58,105 nucleotides of DNA from Archaeoglobus sp. (GTDB taxonomy: Archaea; Halobacteriota; Archaeoglobi; Archaeoglobales; Archaeoglobaceae): NCBI GenBank assembly GCA_017656505.1, contig JACDNU010000010.1, forward strand, positions 1 through 58,105, read 5' to 3'. This document shows positions 1 through 8,569 of the stretch, piece after piece. Within the stretch, counting starts at the first letter, position 1. The number at the start of each line of letters is the position of its first letter. The translations under genes and the position numbers were made by a program. The notes under the pieces were generated by a model, which saw only the letters and a list, made by a program, of their open reading frames with translations, searched no databases and was not told where the DNA came from.

Positions 1-1096
1 CATTTATGAAATAGTAAGTTCTTATCTGCTGCATCTGCCTGTAAACGCTGAGCAATGGCCTATGATCCCAGATTCTGATGTTATCTATGGTACCACGATT
101 TCTTTCAATTGTATCAACGCTGAGGTTGTCTTCGGCAGAATAGTACATCTTCTTAACGTCCAAGCCATAGGCGAATCTCGTGAAGTCTATTCCGTATCGT
201 ATGTATTCCTCCTCCTTAGCAAGTTCATTCGGCTCAACTTTAAGCCTCTGAACCACAACAGGAGCAATAACAATTGAAAGGAGTATCACAACTGCCATAA
301 CGGCGAAGAGTGCGGGCATCGCATTGATGTTTCGTTTATAGCCGAAATAGATACTTCCCGCGGCGAAAAGAAGTGATAGTATCGCAACCAACCCCATTGC
401 AGGAAGTCTTACGTATACGTCCGTATAACCAGCACCCATCACGGCTCCGCGTGGAGAGGTTAGCAGATCAAACCTCGCGAACCAGAAGTATGCCGCTATG
501 AAGATGAAGATGCCGGCCAGGAGCAGAGAGATGTGAACGTATCCTGCTTGAGGGAACTTATCCTTGAATTCATCAAAACTTTCCACCCATCTGAACGTGA
601 AAGCGTAGTACGCTACCGAAATTAGGGTGATAAGTAAGAGCAATGCGAGGAAAGAGAAAAGTATACTCTGAATGAATGGGAGCTTGAAAACATAGAAAGA
701 GACATCAAGCCCAAAAATCGGATCTTTAAGGTTGAAGTCAACAGAGTTCGTGAAATAAACGTATTGCAACCATGTGCGGGAAAAGAGCAGGGCTACGATT
801 AAGGCTAGCAATACATCTGCCCAGAATGGCATTTTAAGAGGTTCACCAAGCTCATGACTCGCTTTTTTAAGGATAAAATGATTGAGGCTGAGGACAACAA
901 GAGCAAAGACAAAGAAGATCACAAACAGGATGACCTTGTAATACAGTATGGCTATGAAGACGGAATCGAGATTGAGAGACTCAAACCAGAGGAATTCCGT
1001 GTAGAGATGTAGGAGGATGCTTAGAAAAATCAGAAGCGCAACGAATATAACTGGGATTATTCTCACATCTTTTACTATTCTAAATTTTTTCTCCAT
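1..1096 (-). CDS. UPF0182 family integral membrane protein, 3' part cut by window edge
   Basis: Reading the minus strand from an ATG at 1096 gives an open frame that runs off the left edge, about 365 codons. It starts MEKKFRIVKDVRIIPV and carries about seven hydrophobic segments in its first 280 residues. After these come DTIERNRGTIDNIRIWDHRP, the kind of sequence that begins the extracytoplasmic part of UPF0182 (COG1615) proteins. Family members are about 900 residues, so over half the gene lies outside the window. The function of the family is unknown; it is a large membrane protein with a big external domain. The frame was checked at two internal points and is continuous. No Shine-Dalgarno site is evident; AT-rich sequence upstream (1100-1150) could hold the promoter. 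Confidence 0.85.
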   Translation of the reverse strand, partial: MEKKFRIVKDVRIIPVIFVALLIFLSILLHLYTEFLWFESLNLDSVFIAILYYKVILFVIFFVFALVVLSLNHFILKKASHELGEPLKMPFWADVLLALIVALLFSRTWLQYVYFTNSVDFNLKDPIFGLDVSFYVFKLPFIQSILFSFLALLLLITLISVAYYAFTFRWVESFDEFKDKFPQAGYVHISLLLAGIFIFIAAYFWFARFDLLTSPRGAVMGAGYTDVYVRLPAMGLVAILSLLFAAGSIYFGYKRNINAMPALFAVMAVVILLSIVIAPVVVQRLKVEPNELAKEEEYIRYGIDFTRFAYGLDVKKMYYSAEDNLSVDTIERNRGTIDNIRIWDHRPLLSVYRQMQQIRTYYFIN

Positions 1097-1187
1097 CCTT
1101 AAAAACTGTCCTCATTGTATTTATTTTTACCTATATACTATTTTAAATTTATATAATTTCTAGCAAGTTTAAAAATTAAAATTGAAA

Positions 1188-2348
1188 CTAGATAACTCCC
1201 TCGTAAAACCTCTGTACAACCCTCTTGTCGAGAACAAGCTCTTTATCCTTTATCACCTGTCTTTCGAGCTTGTTCAAAGCCGCGTGAGCTGCGAACTCCA
1301 CACCCCATGTTTCACCAGTAACGAAGAAAACTCCATGATCACTCCTCAACCTCATACTTACATGGATGAGGGGGGTCCTTCTGTAGTACGTCTTAAGTTT
1401 TTTCACATAAACGAAGAGGTGCGCCTTTCCAAGGGAGCCTTTGAACCTTCTCAAAAACTTGTTTAAGTCGTCTAAGAGCTTTTCCAGTTCAAAATCATCT
1501 AGAGTTATATCCTTCGTGATGATTTGTACCTCATATTCCTTCGGAATTGCCTTTTTTAGGTAATGTTCGAGAACATCCTTCTTTATCACGATTCCCTCTG
1601 GAATGTTGTTCCTTGCGACTACAATGCTTGATACTTCATTCTCAACCATTAGATCGATAACCTCAGCGATTGTATCATCTTTTTCAACTGTTACGACTGG
1701 AGTGGTCATTATACCTTCGACCATTATCGAGAGTGTTTTCTCTTTTTCTTTCTTGCTCAAATACCCAAGCCTTGCGTCTTTCTTTAAGGATATAACCCTG
1801 TCTATTATATCCTTGCCAGTTACAATTCCAGCAATTTTATTTGCCTCATCAACTACAACAACTCTGCTTATCCCATGCTCCCTCATCGTAGCCAAGGCTT
1901 TTGCCGCTCCATCGTTCATCCCTACGGTGATAACCTCGGGACTCATGACCTCTCTGACTATAGCATCGAATTCGGGTTTTATTTTCTGGAGAAAATCGTC
2001 AATGTAAATAACTCCAAATTTTCCGTTAAGTTTTACAAGAACAAAAGGTGTGGAATCCTCTATAAACCTTCTCGCCACCTTTTCTGGTTTTAACTCGTTG
2101 ACATGAAAGGCTCCGGTTTTCACGAGGAAGTTCTTGATCTTCGTTTCATCAGGATTCGTCATTAAGCCCGCTCTAATTAGATCTTTTTCCCTCGCAACGC
2201 CGATGATTTTACCATCCTCTTCAACAAGCACAGCTTTGTCATGTTCTTCCAACATGGAGAGAACCTTCGAAATCGCCTCGTTTGAATTGACGACCTTATA
2301 GTTTTCTTTAATTAACTTTTTTAACCCTTCCAATTCTTCAAAATCCAT
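1188..2348 (-). CDS. Four-CBS-domain protein with C-terminal HPF/YfiA-like ribosome-binding domain
   Basis: This 386-residue protein has four CBS repeats (about residues 1-265) arranged as two Bateman pairs, with typical VREVMSPEVITV and VEGIMTTPVVTV repeat starts. CBS pairs usually bind adenine nucleotides. The last ~105 residues, after YEVQIITKDI, look like the hibernation-promoting-factor fold and end in AHAALNKLERQVIKDKE, close to the C-terminal helix of bacterial HPF. I infer a nucleotide-sensing ribosome-silencing factor; CBS-containing archaeal hibernation factors have been described. A TTG 30 nt upstream would add ten residues, but the ATG at 2348 is preferred because a TATA element lies about 35 nt upstream and GGT precedes it. 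It is transcribed alone, with a 3' end near the UPF0182 gene. Confidence 0.85.
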   Translation of the reverse strand: MDFEELEGLKKLIKENYKVVNSNEAISKVLSMLEEHDKAVLVEEDGKIIGVAREKDLIRAGLMTNPDETKIKNFLVKTGAFHVNELKPEKVARRFIEDSTPFVLVKLNGKFGVIYIDDFLQKIKPEFDAIVREVMSPEVITVGMNDGAAKALATMREHGISRVVVVDEANKIAGIVTGKDIIDRVISLKKDARLGYLSKKEKEKTLSIMVEGIMTTPVVTVEKDDTIAEVIDLMVENEVSSIVVARNNIPEGIVIKKDVLEHYLKKAIPKEYEVQIITKDITLDDFELEKLLDDLNKFLRRFKGSLGKAHLFVYVKKLKTYYRRTPLIHVSMRLRSDHGVFFVTGETWGVEFAAHAALNKLERQVIKDKELVLDKRVVQRFYEGVI

Positions 2349-2379
2349 CTTTTTTACCTTTATTATCGTTAACTGCAAA

Positions 2380-2389
2380 GTATAAAAAT
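2380..2389 (-). promoter_or_regulatory. TATA element for the CBS-HPF gene
   Basis: On the minus strand the sequence reads ATTTTTATACTTT. It lies about 35 nt upstream of the ATG at 2348, giving a transcript start near 2355-2360 and a very short leader. This supports the ATG over the upstream TTG, which would sit inside the promoter. Confidence 0.5.
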
Positions 2390-2390
2390 G

Positions 2391-2700
2391 TGGTTATGGT
2401 CTTGCTATCAAAGGAGTTATGACTATAAAAATGCTTTAGCAAAATGCTTTAGCCTTTAGCCCAAGAAGACGGAAAAACTCGAGGGGCGGGGATTAAAAGT
2501 GTGTCCCGTAATTGGAGCGAAATAATGACAACTGCAAAATTTCGGTTTACAATTCCAATTTAGGGAAAAATCCTTCAAGCGATCTGGGGGGTTTCTTCTC
2601 AATAGCCGAAAAAGAAAATGTTAGGGGAAGCTAATTTACGGCAATTCAAACCAACAAAATTCAAATTTCACGTGAGTTACCGGCAAATTTTTTTATTTTA
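2391..2700. other. Intergenic stretch, no gene recognised
   Basis: About 310 bases between the divergent CBS-HPF and DHH genes. No open frame with a plausible start and no tRNA-like structure is visible. The word AAATGCTTTAGC occurs nearly twice in tandem around 2430-2455, and a G-rich patch (GAGGGGCGGGG) lies near 2480. The last 25 bases, an A/T run ending TTTTATTTTAAATCA, probably hold the DHH promoter. Confidence 0.4.
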
Positions 2701-2715
2701 AATCATACCGAAACT

Positions 2716-3945
2716 ATGGAAGAACTACTCAATAGAGAATTCTTTGAAGAGATAAGGGAAGTAGCTGAGAGAATAAAGAGCTATGAAGAGGACGAAATCA
2801 CAGTTGTCCACCATAACGATGCAGATGGTTTGGCATCAGGAGCAATACTTTCCCATTTCTGCAATTGTGTTGACAAAAAGGTTGAAAGGATATGCATAGA
2901 GAAAGTCCACCCTAAAATAGTGGAAAAAATACATGAGGGAAAAAAAGGAAAAATTATATTCTACACAGATTTGGCCGGTTTGGCAGCAGACATGATAGAT
3001 AAGGTTGATGCAGGGAGAAATCAGATTATAATCATTGATCACCATCCAGCAAAGGCCATAGAGAGTGATAATGTCCTAGTTTTTGATTCAGAGCTTATAG
3101 GAATTTCTGGAGATCTTTTTACCTCGGCTTCAACGCTCAACTACTTTGTGTCAAGTGCTATAAACGATGAGATGAGAAAGTACGCTTATCTTGCTGTAGT
3201 TGGAGCGGTTGGAGACTACCACGATCGAAGCGGTGGAGTTCTAGGTCTAGATAGGATTGCTCTTGATGACGCCCTACATCAGGGACAGGTTAAGATAAAG
3301 ATTGAAAAGGCGAGAGAAAGATACTACATCGAATTTTTTGAGGAGTTTGCTGATGTTGTTGCGAGGAGGTTAACGAACTTAGGGGCCATAGGCTACGAGA
3401 AAGCTGACTACAAGCTTGGTGTTAAAGCATGCATCCATGGCTTTGATGAGAAAACAATAAAGGAATCTGAAAGACTCGAAAAAATGAAAAACGAGAAATT
3501 CGATGAGGCGATTGAGAGGCTGAAGGAGGGTGAGTTGCATCAGGAACGATACACTCAGTGGTTCAATTTGGGAGATACTTTCTCTCCAATGGGTGTTAAG
3601 GCTGTAGGAGAGTTCATGCAGCTTTCCAAGGACATGACTTTCTTCGATGAGAACAAATACATCGTTGGCTTTCAGAACATGCCTGATTACATCCCCGATC
3701 TGGGGAAGCTGGATCTGAACGCCTCGAAGATGAGTGGCAGAATTCCTGTCCCGCTGGAAAGGAGAATCATCCATGGTCAAGCTCCGGGCTTGGATTATTT
3801 GGTTCCCAAAGCTAGCGAGATAATCGGAGCTTTTGCCGATGCAACCCACCGCATTGCTGCAGCAACAGTTCTGGAAAAAGGAAAGGAAAGGGAGTTCGTT
3901 AAGGTGTTCGAGTCATTGGTTGACGAATTTTACAGATCCAGATGA
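2716..3945 (+). CDS. DHH-family phosphoesterase, archaeal RecJ-like nuclease
   Basis: The 409-residue product has the DHH-family motifs in order: HNDADGLASG near residue 35 (motif I, metal-binding Asp), YTDLAG (motif II), IIIDHHPA near residue 110 (the DHH signature) and VGAVGDYHDR (motif IV). The C-terminal DHHA1-type region has ATHRIAAA in place of the usual GGHxxAAG. RecJ-like archaeal proteins act as manganese-dependent exonucleases on single-stranded DNA or RNA, and some partner with the GINS/CMG replication complex. Whether this is that GINS-associated nuclease or an RNA-directed paralogue cannot be told from sequence. It starts at an ATG just after an A/T-rich promoter, apparently leaderless, and is transcribed alone. 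Confidence 0.85.
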   Translation: MEELLNREFFEEIREVAERIKSYEEDEITVVHHNDADGLASGAILSHFCNCVDKKVERICIEKVHPKIVEKIHEGKKGKIIFYTDLAGLAADMIDKVDAGRNQIIIIDHHPAKAIESDNVLVFDSELIGISGDLFTSASTLNYFVSSAINDEMRKYAYLAVVGAVGDYHDRSGGVLGLDRIALDDALHQGQVKIKIEKARERYYIEFFEEFADVVARRLTNLGAIGYEKADYKLGVKACIHGFDEKTIKESERLEKMKNEKFDEAIERLKEGELHQERYTQWFNLGDTFSPMGVKAVGEFMQLSKDMTFFDENKYIVGFQNMPDYIPDLGKLDLNASKMSGRIPVPLERRIIHGQAPGLDYLVPKASEIIGAFADATHRIAAATVLEKGKEREFVKVFESLVDEFYRSR

Positions 3946-4033
3946 GAGCATCATTCTAAAAAACATCAAACTATCGCCAGAACATCAAAATTGATTCTGT
4001 AAATTTTTAATCCCAAAGCCAAAAGGTTGGTTT

Positions 4034-4498
4034 ATGAAAAAAGCCTTTAAAGCATCCGTGGTGGTACTGCTAGCTGGCTTTTCGAATTCTCTTCTGCCGA
4101 TGTATCCTTGGAAATCCCTTTTCATTAAACTCTTGATTTTTTCATTTGTTACTGGAATTTACTTCGCCTTATGGATCTTGATTTTCTTCGTTCTCTCCAT
4201 TTTAACCCCGTGGAGGGAGAATAATTCGATTCTCGCATCCTATCCACTGATTCCGAAGATAATCGAGGGATTTTCCATAGCATATGTTGTTTATGAAAAG
4301 GGAATTAATTTCAATCCCGAACCTTCAATTTGGTTTTTCTTTAAGTTACTGTCTTTTACCCCATTTTCTCCAATTTTCAGTCTGATTTCAACAATTCTAG
4401 TCTTATCAATAACCATAGTGCTTTTAAAACCAGTTAAATTAACCATCAAAGCGGTTTTATTAGCACTAATCCCGGCTTTACTTGCTTACTTCCTGTAG
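4034..4498 (+). CDS. Hypothetical four-helix membrane protein
   Basis: This 154-residue protein is strongly hydrophobic, with about four membrane segments (roughly residues 6-22, 30-60, 105-128 and 132-154) and short loops. No motif or family is recognised. The ATG follows AAGGTTGG, a weak ribosome-binding site. It lies between the DHH nuclease and hisG, on the same strand as both but separated by 88 and 122 bases, so it is probably its own unit. Codon use resembles its neighbours, so there is no sign of recent transfer. Confidence 0.6.
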   Translation: MKKAFKASVVVLLAGFSNSLLPMYPWKSLFIKLLIFSFVTGIYFALWILIFFVLSILTPWRENNSILASYPLIPKIIEGFSIAYVVYEKGINFNPEPSIWFFFKLLSFTPFSPIFSLISTILVLSITIVLLKPVKLTIKAVLLALIPALLAYFL

Positions 4499-4620
4499 CT
4501 GGGTGTGGCAATTAAATCTGGAATGATGCAAGAAGTAATCAAGGGTAAAAATATGGTAAAAATGAGAGGGCCAACAAAGAGACAAAAAGATTATAAAAAG
4601 CGAAGGTATCTGCTTTCAGG

Positions 4621-5547
4621 ATGTCGATGGTTGAAATCGTGAAGATATACTTCCCCGATGGCCACCTAGAAAAGCCTGTGTGGGAGGCGATGATTAAGGC
4701 AGGTTACAAACTCAAGAGGAGCGAGAGGGGTTATCACATTAGCGTTGATCATCCTAACCTTATTTTAAAGCAGGTAAGGCCTCAGATTATGCCCTTCTAC
4801 GTTATGAGGGGAAAGGGCGATGGAGGGTTTACCGGCGAAGACATCCTTGAAAATTCCATGCTGAGATATGAAAATCTAAAAGAAAAGGTTGTTGTGGTTG
4901 AAAAACTCCCTTTCCGCCCGACAAAGCTTGTAGTTGCTGTTTCGGAGGAAATTTACCCTGATGTGAGATCGATTGAAGATTTAAAGGAAGTGGTTGGAGA
5001 TCGTGAGCTGATGTTCGCCTCCGAATTCCCGGAGCTTGCAAGGAAGTACTGCCAGGAAAAAGGTATTAATGCTGTTGTTTTCGATCCCATAGGCAAAACT
5101 GAGGCGGCTATTTTGCCCCCCGAGCCAGAGGCGGATCTGATTTTGGAAGTAACCGAATTCGGTACAACGCTACGCGAAAACGGGTGCAGAATAATAGATG
5201 TTGTTAAAGAGACAGTGCACTCCGTTTTCATAGCAAACAAAGAATCCTATGCCAATCCGGAAAAGAGAAAGCTCATGGAAAACGTGATAACAGACATAAA
5301 GGAGGTTGTGGATTCAAGAAACCTGATAAGTTTTCTCTTCAATGTTCCCGATGAGAAAGACATACCGCAGATAATAGATTTTCTTACCAAAGAAGGATTC
5401 GATCCTACCGTTTCAAAGCTTGCTAAAGGTGGTGTTGCTATCCACATAATTCTCGACAGAGCTAGAGTGAAATTCTTGAAGCCGAAGATAAGGGAGATGG
5501 GAGGAAAAAGAATAGCAACCGCCCCACTTATAGCATTTGGGGAATAG
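4621..5547 (+). CDS. hisG: ATP phosphoribosyltransferase, long form (HisG)
   Basis: HisG catalyses the first step of histidine synthesis, joining ATP and PRPP to give phosphoribosyl-ATP. The 308-residue length fits the long form with a C-terminal regulatory ACT-like domain (about residues 225-305). Supporting blocks are QVRPQIMPFYVMRGKGDGGF near residue 55 (the family's region after the N-lobe), FRPTKLVVAVSEE, EFPELARKY, and EVTEFGTTLRENGCRIIDV, which matches the PRPP-binding loop TGTTLR. The N-terminus, VKIYFPDGHL, differs from the usual ALPKGRL. Other his genes are not nearby. It starts MSMVE; the second Met, two codons on, is equally possible. Confidence 0.82.
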   Translation: MSMVEIVKIYFPDGHLEKPVWEAMIKAGYKLKRSERGYHISVDHPNLILKQVRPQIMPFYVMRGKGDGGFTGEDILENSMLRYENLKEKVVVVEKLPFRPTKLVVAVSEEIYPDVRSIEDLKEVVGDRELMFASEFPELARKYCQEKGINAVVFDPIGKTEAAILPPEPEADLILEVTEFGTTLRENGCRIIDVVKETVHSVFIANKESYANPEKRKLMENVITDIKEVVDSRNLISFLFNVPDEKDIPQIIDFLTKEGFDPTVSKLAKGGVAIHIILDRARVKFLKPKIREMGGKRIATAPLIAFGE

Positions 5548-5576
5548 ATTGAAGATTAATCTGTTAAATACCAAAA

Positions 5577-6743
5577 CTAAGCTGAAGAAACTATCTTTAT
5601 CACATCGTTGTGCTTGAGTTCGTAGTCGTCAGCTATTCGCATTTTTTTCCTTGCATCTATTGCATGGATGAAATGCTTGCCTATATCTGTGTGGATTAGA
5701 AATGCGAGCTCCTTAGCTGTTGTTCCCTTTTTAACAAGCAAAGCATCCGGCAAAACGTTTCCTTTCGTATCAGTATATTTGTTCTCATCCTCAACGGGAT
5801 AAACGACTATGTAATTCAGAATGTCGAAAACCATTTTGTTCAAAGCTTCCTGCACACCAGTTCCACCATTTTTCTTCAAGAAGTTCCTTATGAGTTCCAA
5901 AGCTTTCAGCTGCTTTTCATTCAACTCCTTAAGAATCTCAAAGTCCTTATCACCGGGATAATACTTTATGTATCCATTTTTGCTTGCCGTTCGCAGAGTC
6001 AGCTCAACCTCGGCCGAGGTAGGGATCACAACTTCATCCAAACCAAGCAACCTTTCTACCAGTTCTTCCGGAGCTTTATCCGCTTTGTTTGCCGCTATAA
6101 GCATCTTCATTCTTCTCCTCCTCAGTTCAGTCGAGAATGCTAGTAGATCATCATCGCTGTAATTCTCCACCTCTTTCCCAACACCCCTCAAAGCCTCTTT
6201 AACCTGAATCTCATCAAAGCCCAAACCTCCAAGCTGCTCGGCAATAAGTTTGTGGGCTGCAATCTTTTCCATACTTATTCTTCTAACCAGCCTCCCCCAG
6301 TTTCTCTTCAGGATGTTGAAAATCCACATATCAAGCTCGTGGTACAAAAATTTCACATCCTCAACCGGATTTCTCTCTCCAATTCCGATTTCGTTCCCCT
6401 CGGCATCCGTGGAGCCGGAAGCATCGACGACATGAATAATCCCTTCGCTTTGGCGGAGATTGTCAAGAAATTCATTGCCTAAGCCTCTTCCCTTGTGAGC
6501 TTCCGGAACAAGTCCGGCAACATCAATCAGCTTTATCGGGATGTACCTCCTGCCTTCGATGCATTCCTTGCATTCCACACCAAGCTCTTTGCAAACACAC
6601 TCGGTTCTTACGTAAGCAACTCCAACGTTCGGCTGAATTGTTGTGAACGGATAGCTTGCAATCTCAACATCAGCCATAGTTGCAGCCTTAAAAAAGGTCG
6701 ATTTCCCGGCATTGGGTTTTCCCGCCAAACCTATTTCTATCAA
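5577..6743 (-). CDS. ychF: YchF/OBG-family translation-associated GTPase/ATPase
   Basis: The 388-residue protein carries the Obg-type G domain with GKPNAGKST (G1, residue ~8), DVAGLVPEAHKGRG (G3 with the OBG extension), AANKAD (G4), and a C-terminal TGS domain ending GDYELKHNDVIKIV-like sequence. YchF/OLA1 proteins bind ATP better than GTP, associate with ribosomes and take part in stress responses. The archaeal form has a cysteine-rich insert (CVCKELGVECKEC) after switch I. I place the start at the TTG at 6743, which gives MIEIGLAGKP as in homologues. GGGAGGGG lies six bases ahead of it, a strong Shine-Dalgarno site; an upstream TTG at 6764 would read through that site. Confidence 0.9.
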   Translation of the reverse strand: MIEIGLAGKPNAGKSTFFKAATMADVEIASYPFTTIQPNVGVAYVRTECVCKELGVECKECIEGRRYIPIKLIDVAGLVPEAHKGRGLGNEFLDNLRQSEGIIHVVDASGSTDAEGNEIGIGERNPVEDVKFLYHELDMWIFNILKRNWGRLVRRISMEKIAAHKLIAEQLGGLGFDEIQVKEALRGVGKEVENYSDDDLLAFSTELRRRRMKMLIAANKADKAPEELVERLLGLDEVVIPTSAEVELTLRTASKNGYIKYYPGDKDFEILKELNEKQLKALELIRNFLKKNGGTGVQEALNKMVFDILNYIVVYPVEDENKYTDTKGNVLPDALLVKKGTTAKELAFLIHTDIGKHFIHAIDARKKMRIADDYELKHNDVIKIVSSA

Positions 6744-6803
6744 ATTACCCCTCCCACCGATCAAGTCTTCTTTATTTCACTACTTTACACTTTTGTTACA
6801 GAT

Positions 6804-6832
6804 TACAGTCCATTACAGTCCTACTACAGTCC
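6804..6832. repeat. Three tandem copies of TACAGTCC between two genes
   Basis: TACAGTCC occurs at 6804-6811, 6814-6821 and 6825-6832, spaced 10-11 bases. The third copy covers the stop codon and last codons of the small gene upstream (in transcription), so the array looks like a decayed tandem expansion of that gene's 3' end. Confidence 0.6.
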
Positions 6833-7084
6833 TCTTCTCTCGTAATCTCCAGCCTTCCTCGTTCCAAAAAGCTCCTTGTATTTAGAGATATTTGCTCTGA
6901 GGTAATTTGCCATCTCTTCCGTTATTTCTCCCTCTTTTTCGAAGAAATCGATTATTTCCAATGCTTCACTTTCATTTCTGCATTTCTCAAAGTGGTCGAG
7001 AATCGTGGGTATCTTAGTCCCATCTACTTCATGCTTCAAATTGGGAAACATCCGCTTGAACTTCTTTAGCTCCCATTCCAGCAT
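6824..7084 (-). CDS. Small conserved archaeal protein, DUF2095-like
   Basis: An 86-residue soluble, charged, all-helical protein beginning MLEWELKKFKRMFPNLKHEV. The KxFKxMFPNL start and a second helical hairpin (IDFFEKEGEITEEMANYLR) resemble the uncharacterised archaeal family DUF2095; this assignment is from memory and moderate. It sits 22 bases after the polymer-forming protein gene and 80 bases before ychF on the same strand, so it may belong to one transcript running apgM - polymer-forming protein - this gene - ychF. No function is known. Confidence 0.65.
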   Translation of the reverse strand: MLEWELKKFKRMFPNLKHEVDGTKIPTILDHFEKCRNESEALEIIDFFEKEGEITEEMANYLRANISKYKELFGTRKAGDYERRGL

Positions 7085-7106
7085 TTAATTGTAATTTAAT
7101 CTAAAA

Positions 7107-8561
7107 CTATTTCTTTGTTTTCGTTGCCTTTTTGGTTGCCCTTGTCTTCCGGGTTTTCTGAGTTTTCTTAGTTTTCTGGGTCTTCTGAATTTTCTTAGTT
7201 TTTGTTTTTGCCTCCTTTGCACCTTTAGTTCCTTTCCCCTTCGTCGCTTTTTCATTTCTCTTTTTCCCCTTCTTGCTCGACTTTTTTGCCACTTTGATTT
7301 CTTCTCCAACCTCCCTGATTTCCCCTCTGACTTCCTCTCTGACCTCCTCTCCGACCTCCCCGGCTTCCTTGATTTCTTTTTCTACTTCTGCCTCCTTTTC
7401 TGGTTTCTTCGCTTTTCCAAGTTTTTCCTCTTCCCGTGCTTTCCCCGCTTTCCCTGCTTTTTCCTGCTGTGCCTTCTTGGCTCTCTGGATCCTTCGCATT
7501 TTCAATCTTCTCCATTTGCTGGTTCTGGATTTTAGCCGACGTCTTCCTTTCCTAGCGCTTTCCCTGCCTCTCCGCTCTTCTTCCGTCTTTTCCTGATCGA
7601 CCTTATTTTTATCTACTATCTCCACCTTAGCAAGTCTTCCAACCACTTCGCCAGCTTTCCTCTCCGCATCTTCGAGTAGCTGCGTTATCGATCTGTCAGG
7701 GAGCTCAATTCTCCTCTTTATCCATACCCCATCCTTCCCAACGATCGATGCATCAACCGTGCAGTTGTCCTCCATGTATATCCTCTCACCCCTAACAGAA
7801 CCGTAAACCTCCGTTCCGTTGAGGAGGTAGATCGTCTTGCCCTCAATGGAGCCATGAACTCTGCATCCATCAACTGTGATCCTCTCACCCCTTATGCTGC
7901 CGAAGATCTCGCACCCTTCCACCCTCACATTTTTAACCCTGAGGTTTCCAAGAATTCTGCTCCCAACCGCTTCTAAGTCGGTGTTAGATCGGATAACTTC
8001 CAGATTCACATTGCTGTTCTCTGGAATTACTAGAGGACTCTCAATCTCATCCACAACCTCGAAAAGTTTCTCAGCTTCCTCCAGTCTTCCAAGCCTTAAA
8101 AGCTCTAGTAAGTAAAGGAAAATGAATATTAGAACGGGTAGCGGATCCTGAATCGTTATAAGGCCTTTCGCCTCAAATCCGTTTTTTATCTTGACGTTTC
8201 TACCAATTTCGAGATCCCCGAAAACGGTAAGCCTTCCCTCTATAGTAGTGAACTCCCCGATGTAAGCATCTCCTCTACATATAACGTTTCCCTTCACGGT
8301 GTTCCAAGAATCGAGCCTCACTTCCTCGCCTACAACATCTCCACCAACTGTGGTTTTTTCTCCAACTATAACCTTCCTCCCCATCAGGCCATAACCGATG
8401 TTGCAGCCCGCGCCAACAACAACATCTTTCTCAACGATGATGTTTCGCTCTTCAAATTTCGTATTCGCGGGGATAAGGAGCTTATTGAAAGTAAAACTCT
8501 CCTCTTCTCCTTTCCCTACTCCCTCCACATTAACCAATTTCTCGTCTCTAATCTCTTCCAT
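7107..8561 (-). CDS. Polymer-forming, bactofilin/LbetaH-type protein with lysine-rich histone-H1-like tail
   Basis: The 484-residue protein begins with left-handed beta-helix-type repeats (IIVEKDVVVGAGCNIGYG, MGRKVIVGEKTTVGGDV, AYIGEFTTIEGRLTVFGDL), the fold of bactofilins and hexapeptide acyltransferases. A hydrophobic helix follows (LPVLIFIFLYLLELL, near residue 145), then more beta-helix repeats (GSIRGERITVDGCRVHGSI). A helical region and a ~150-residue tail made almost only of Lys, Glu, Arg, Thr, Ala and Gly end the protein, the last 60 residues being KTKK-type repeats like those of histone H1. I infer a scaffold or filament whose tail may bind nucleic acid or an acidic partner. The ATG at 8561 follows GGTGGAAAG and lies 8 bases after apgM; a longer frame from 8645 would overlap apgM. 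Confidence 0.75.
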   Translation of the reverse strand: MEEIRDEKLVNVEGVGKGEEESFTFNKLLIPANTKFEERNIIVEKDVVVGAGCNIGYGLMGRKVIVGEKTTVGGDVVGEEVRLDSWNTVKGNVICRGDAYIGEFTTIEGRLTVFGDLEIGRNVKIKNGFEAKGLITIQDPLPVLIFIFLYLLELLRLGRLEEAEKLFEVVDEIESPLVIPENSNVNLEVIRSNTDLEAVGSRILGNLRVKNVRVEGCEIFGSIRGERITVDGCRVHGSIEGKTIYLLNGTEVYGSVRGERIYMEDNCTVDASIVGKDGVWIKRRIELPDRSITQLLEDAERKAGEVVGRLAKVEIVDKNKVDQEKTEEERRGRESARKGRRRLKSRTSKWRRLKMRRIQRAKKAQQEKAGKAGKAREEEKLGKAKKPEKEAEVEKEIKEAGEVGEEVREEVRGEIREVGEEIKVAKKSSKKGKKRNEKATKGKGTKGAKEAKTKTKKIQKTQKTKKTQKTRKTRATKKATKTKK

Positions 8562-8569
8562 CTTTCCAC

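Noticed and set aside
3379-3849. A 156-residue minus-strand frame inside the DHH gene
   Set aside because: Antisense shadow of a conserved gene; composition is unlike neighbours.
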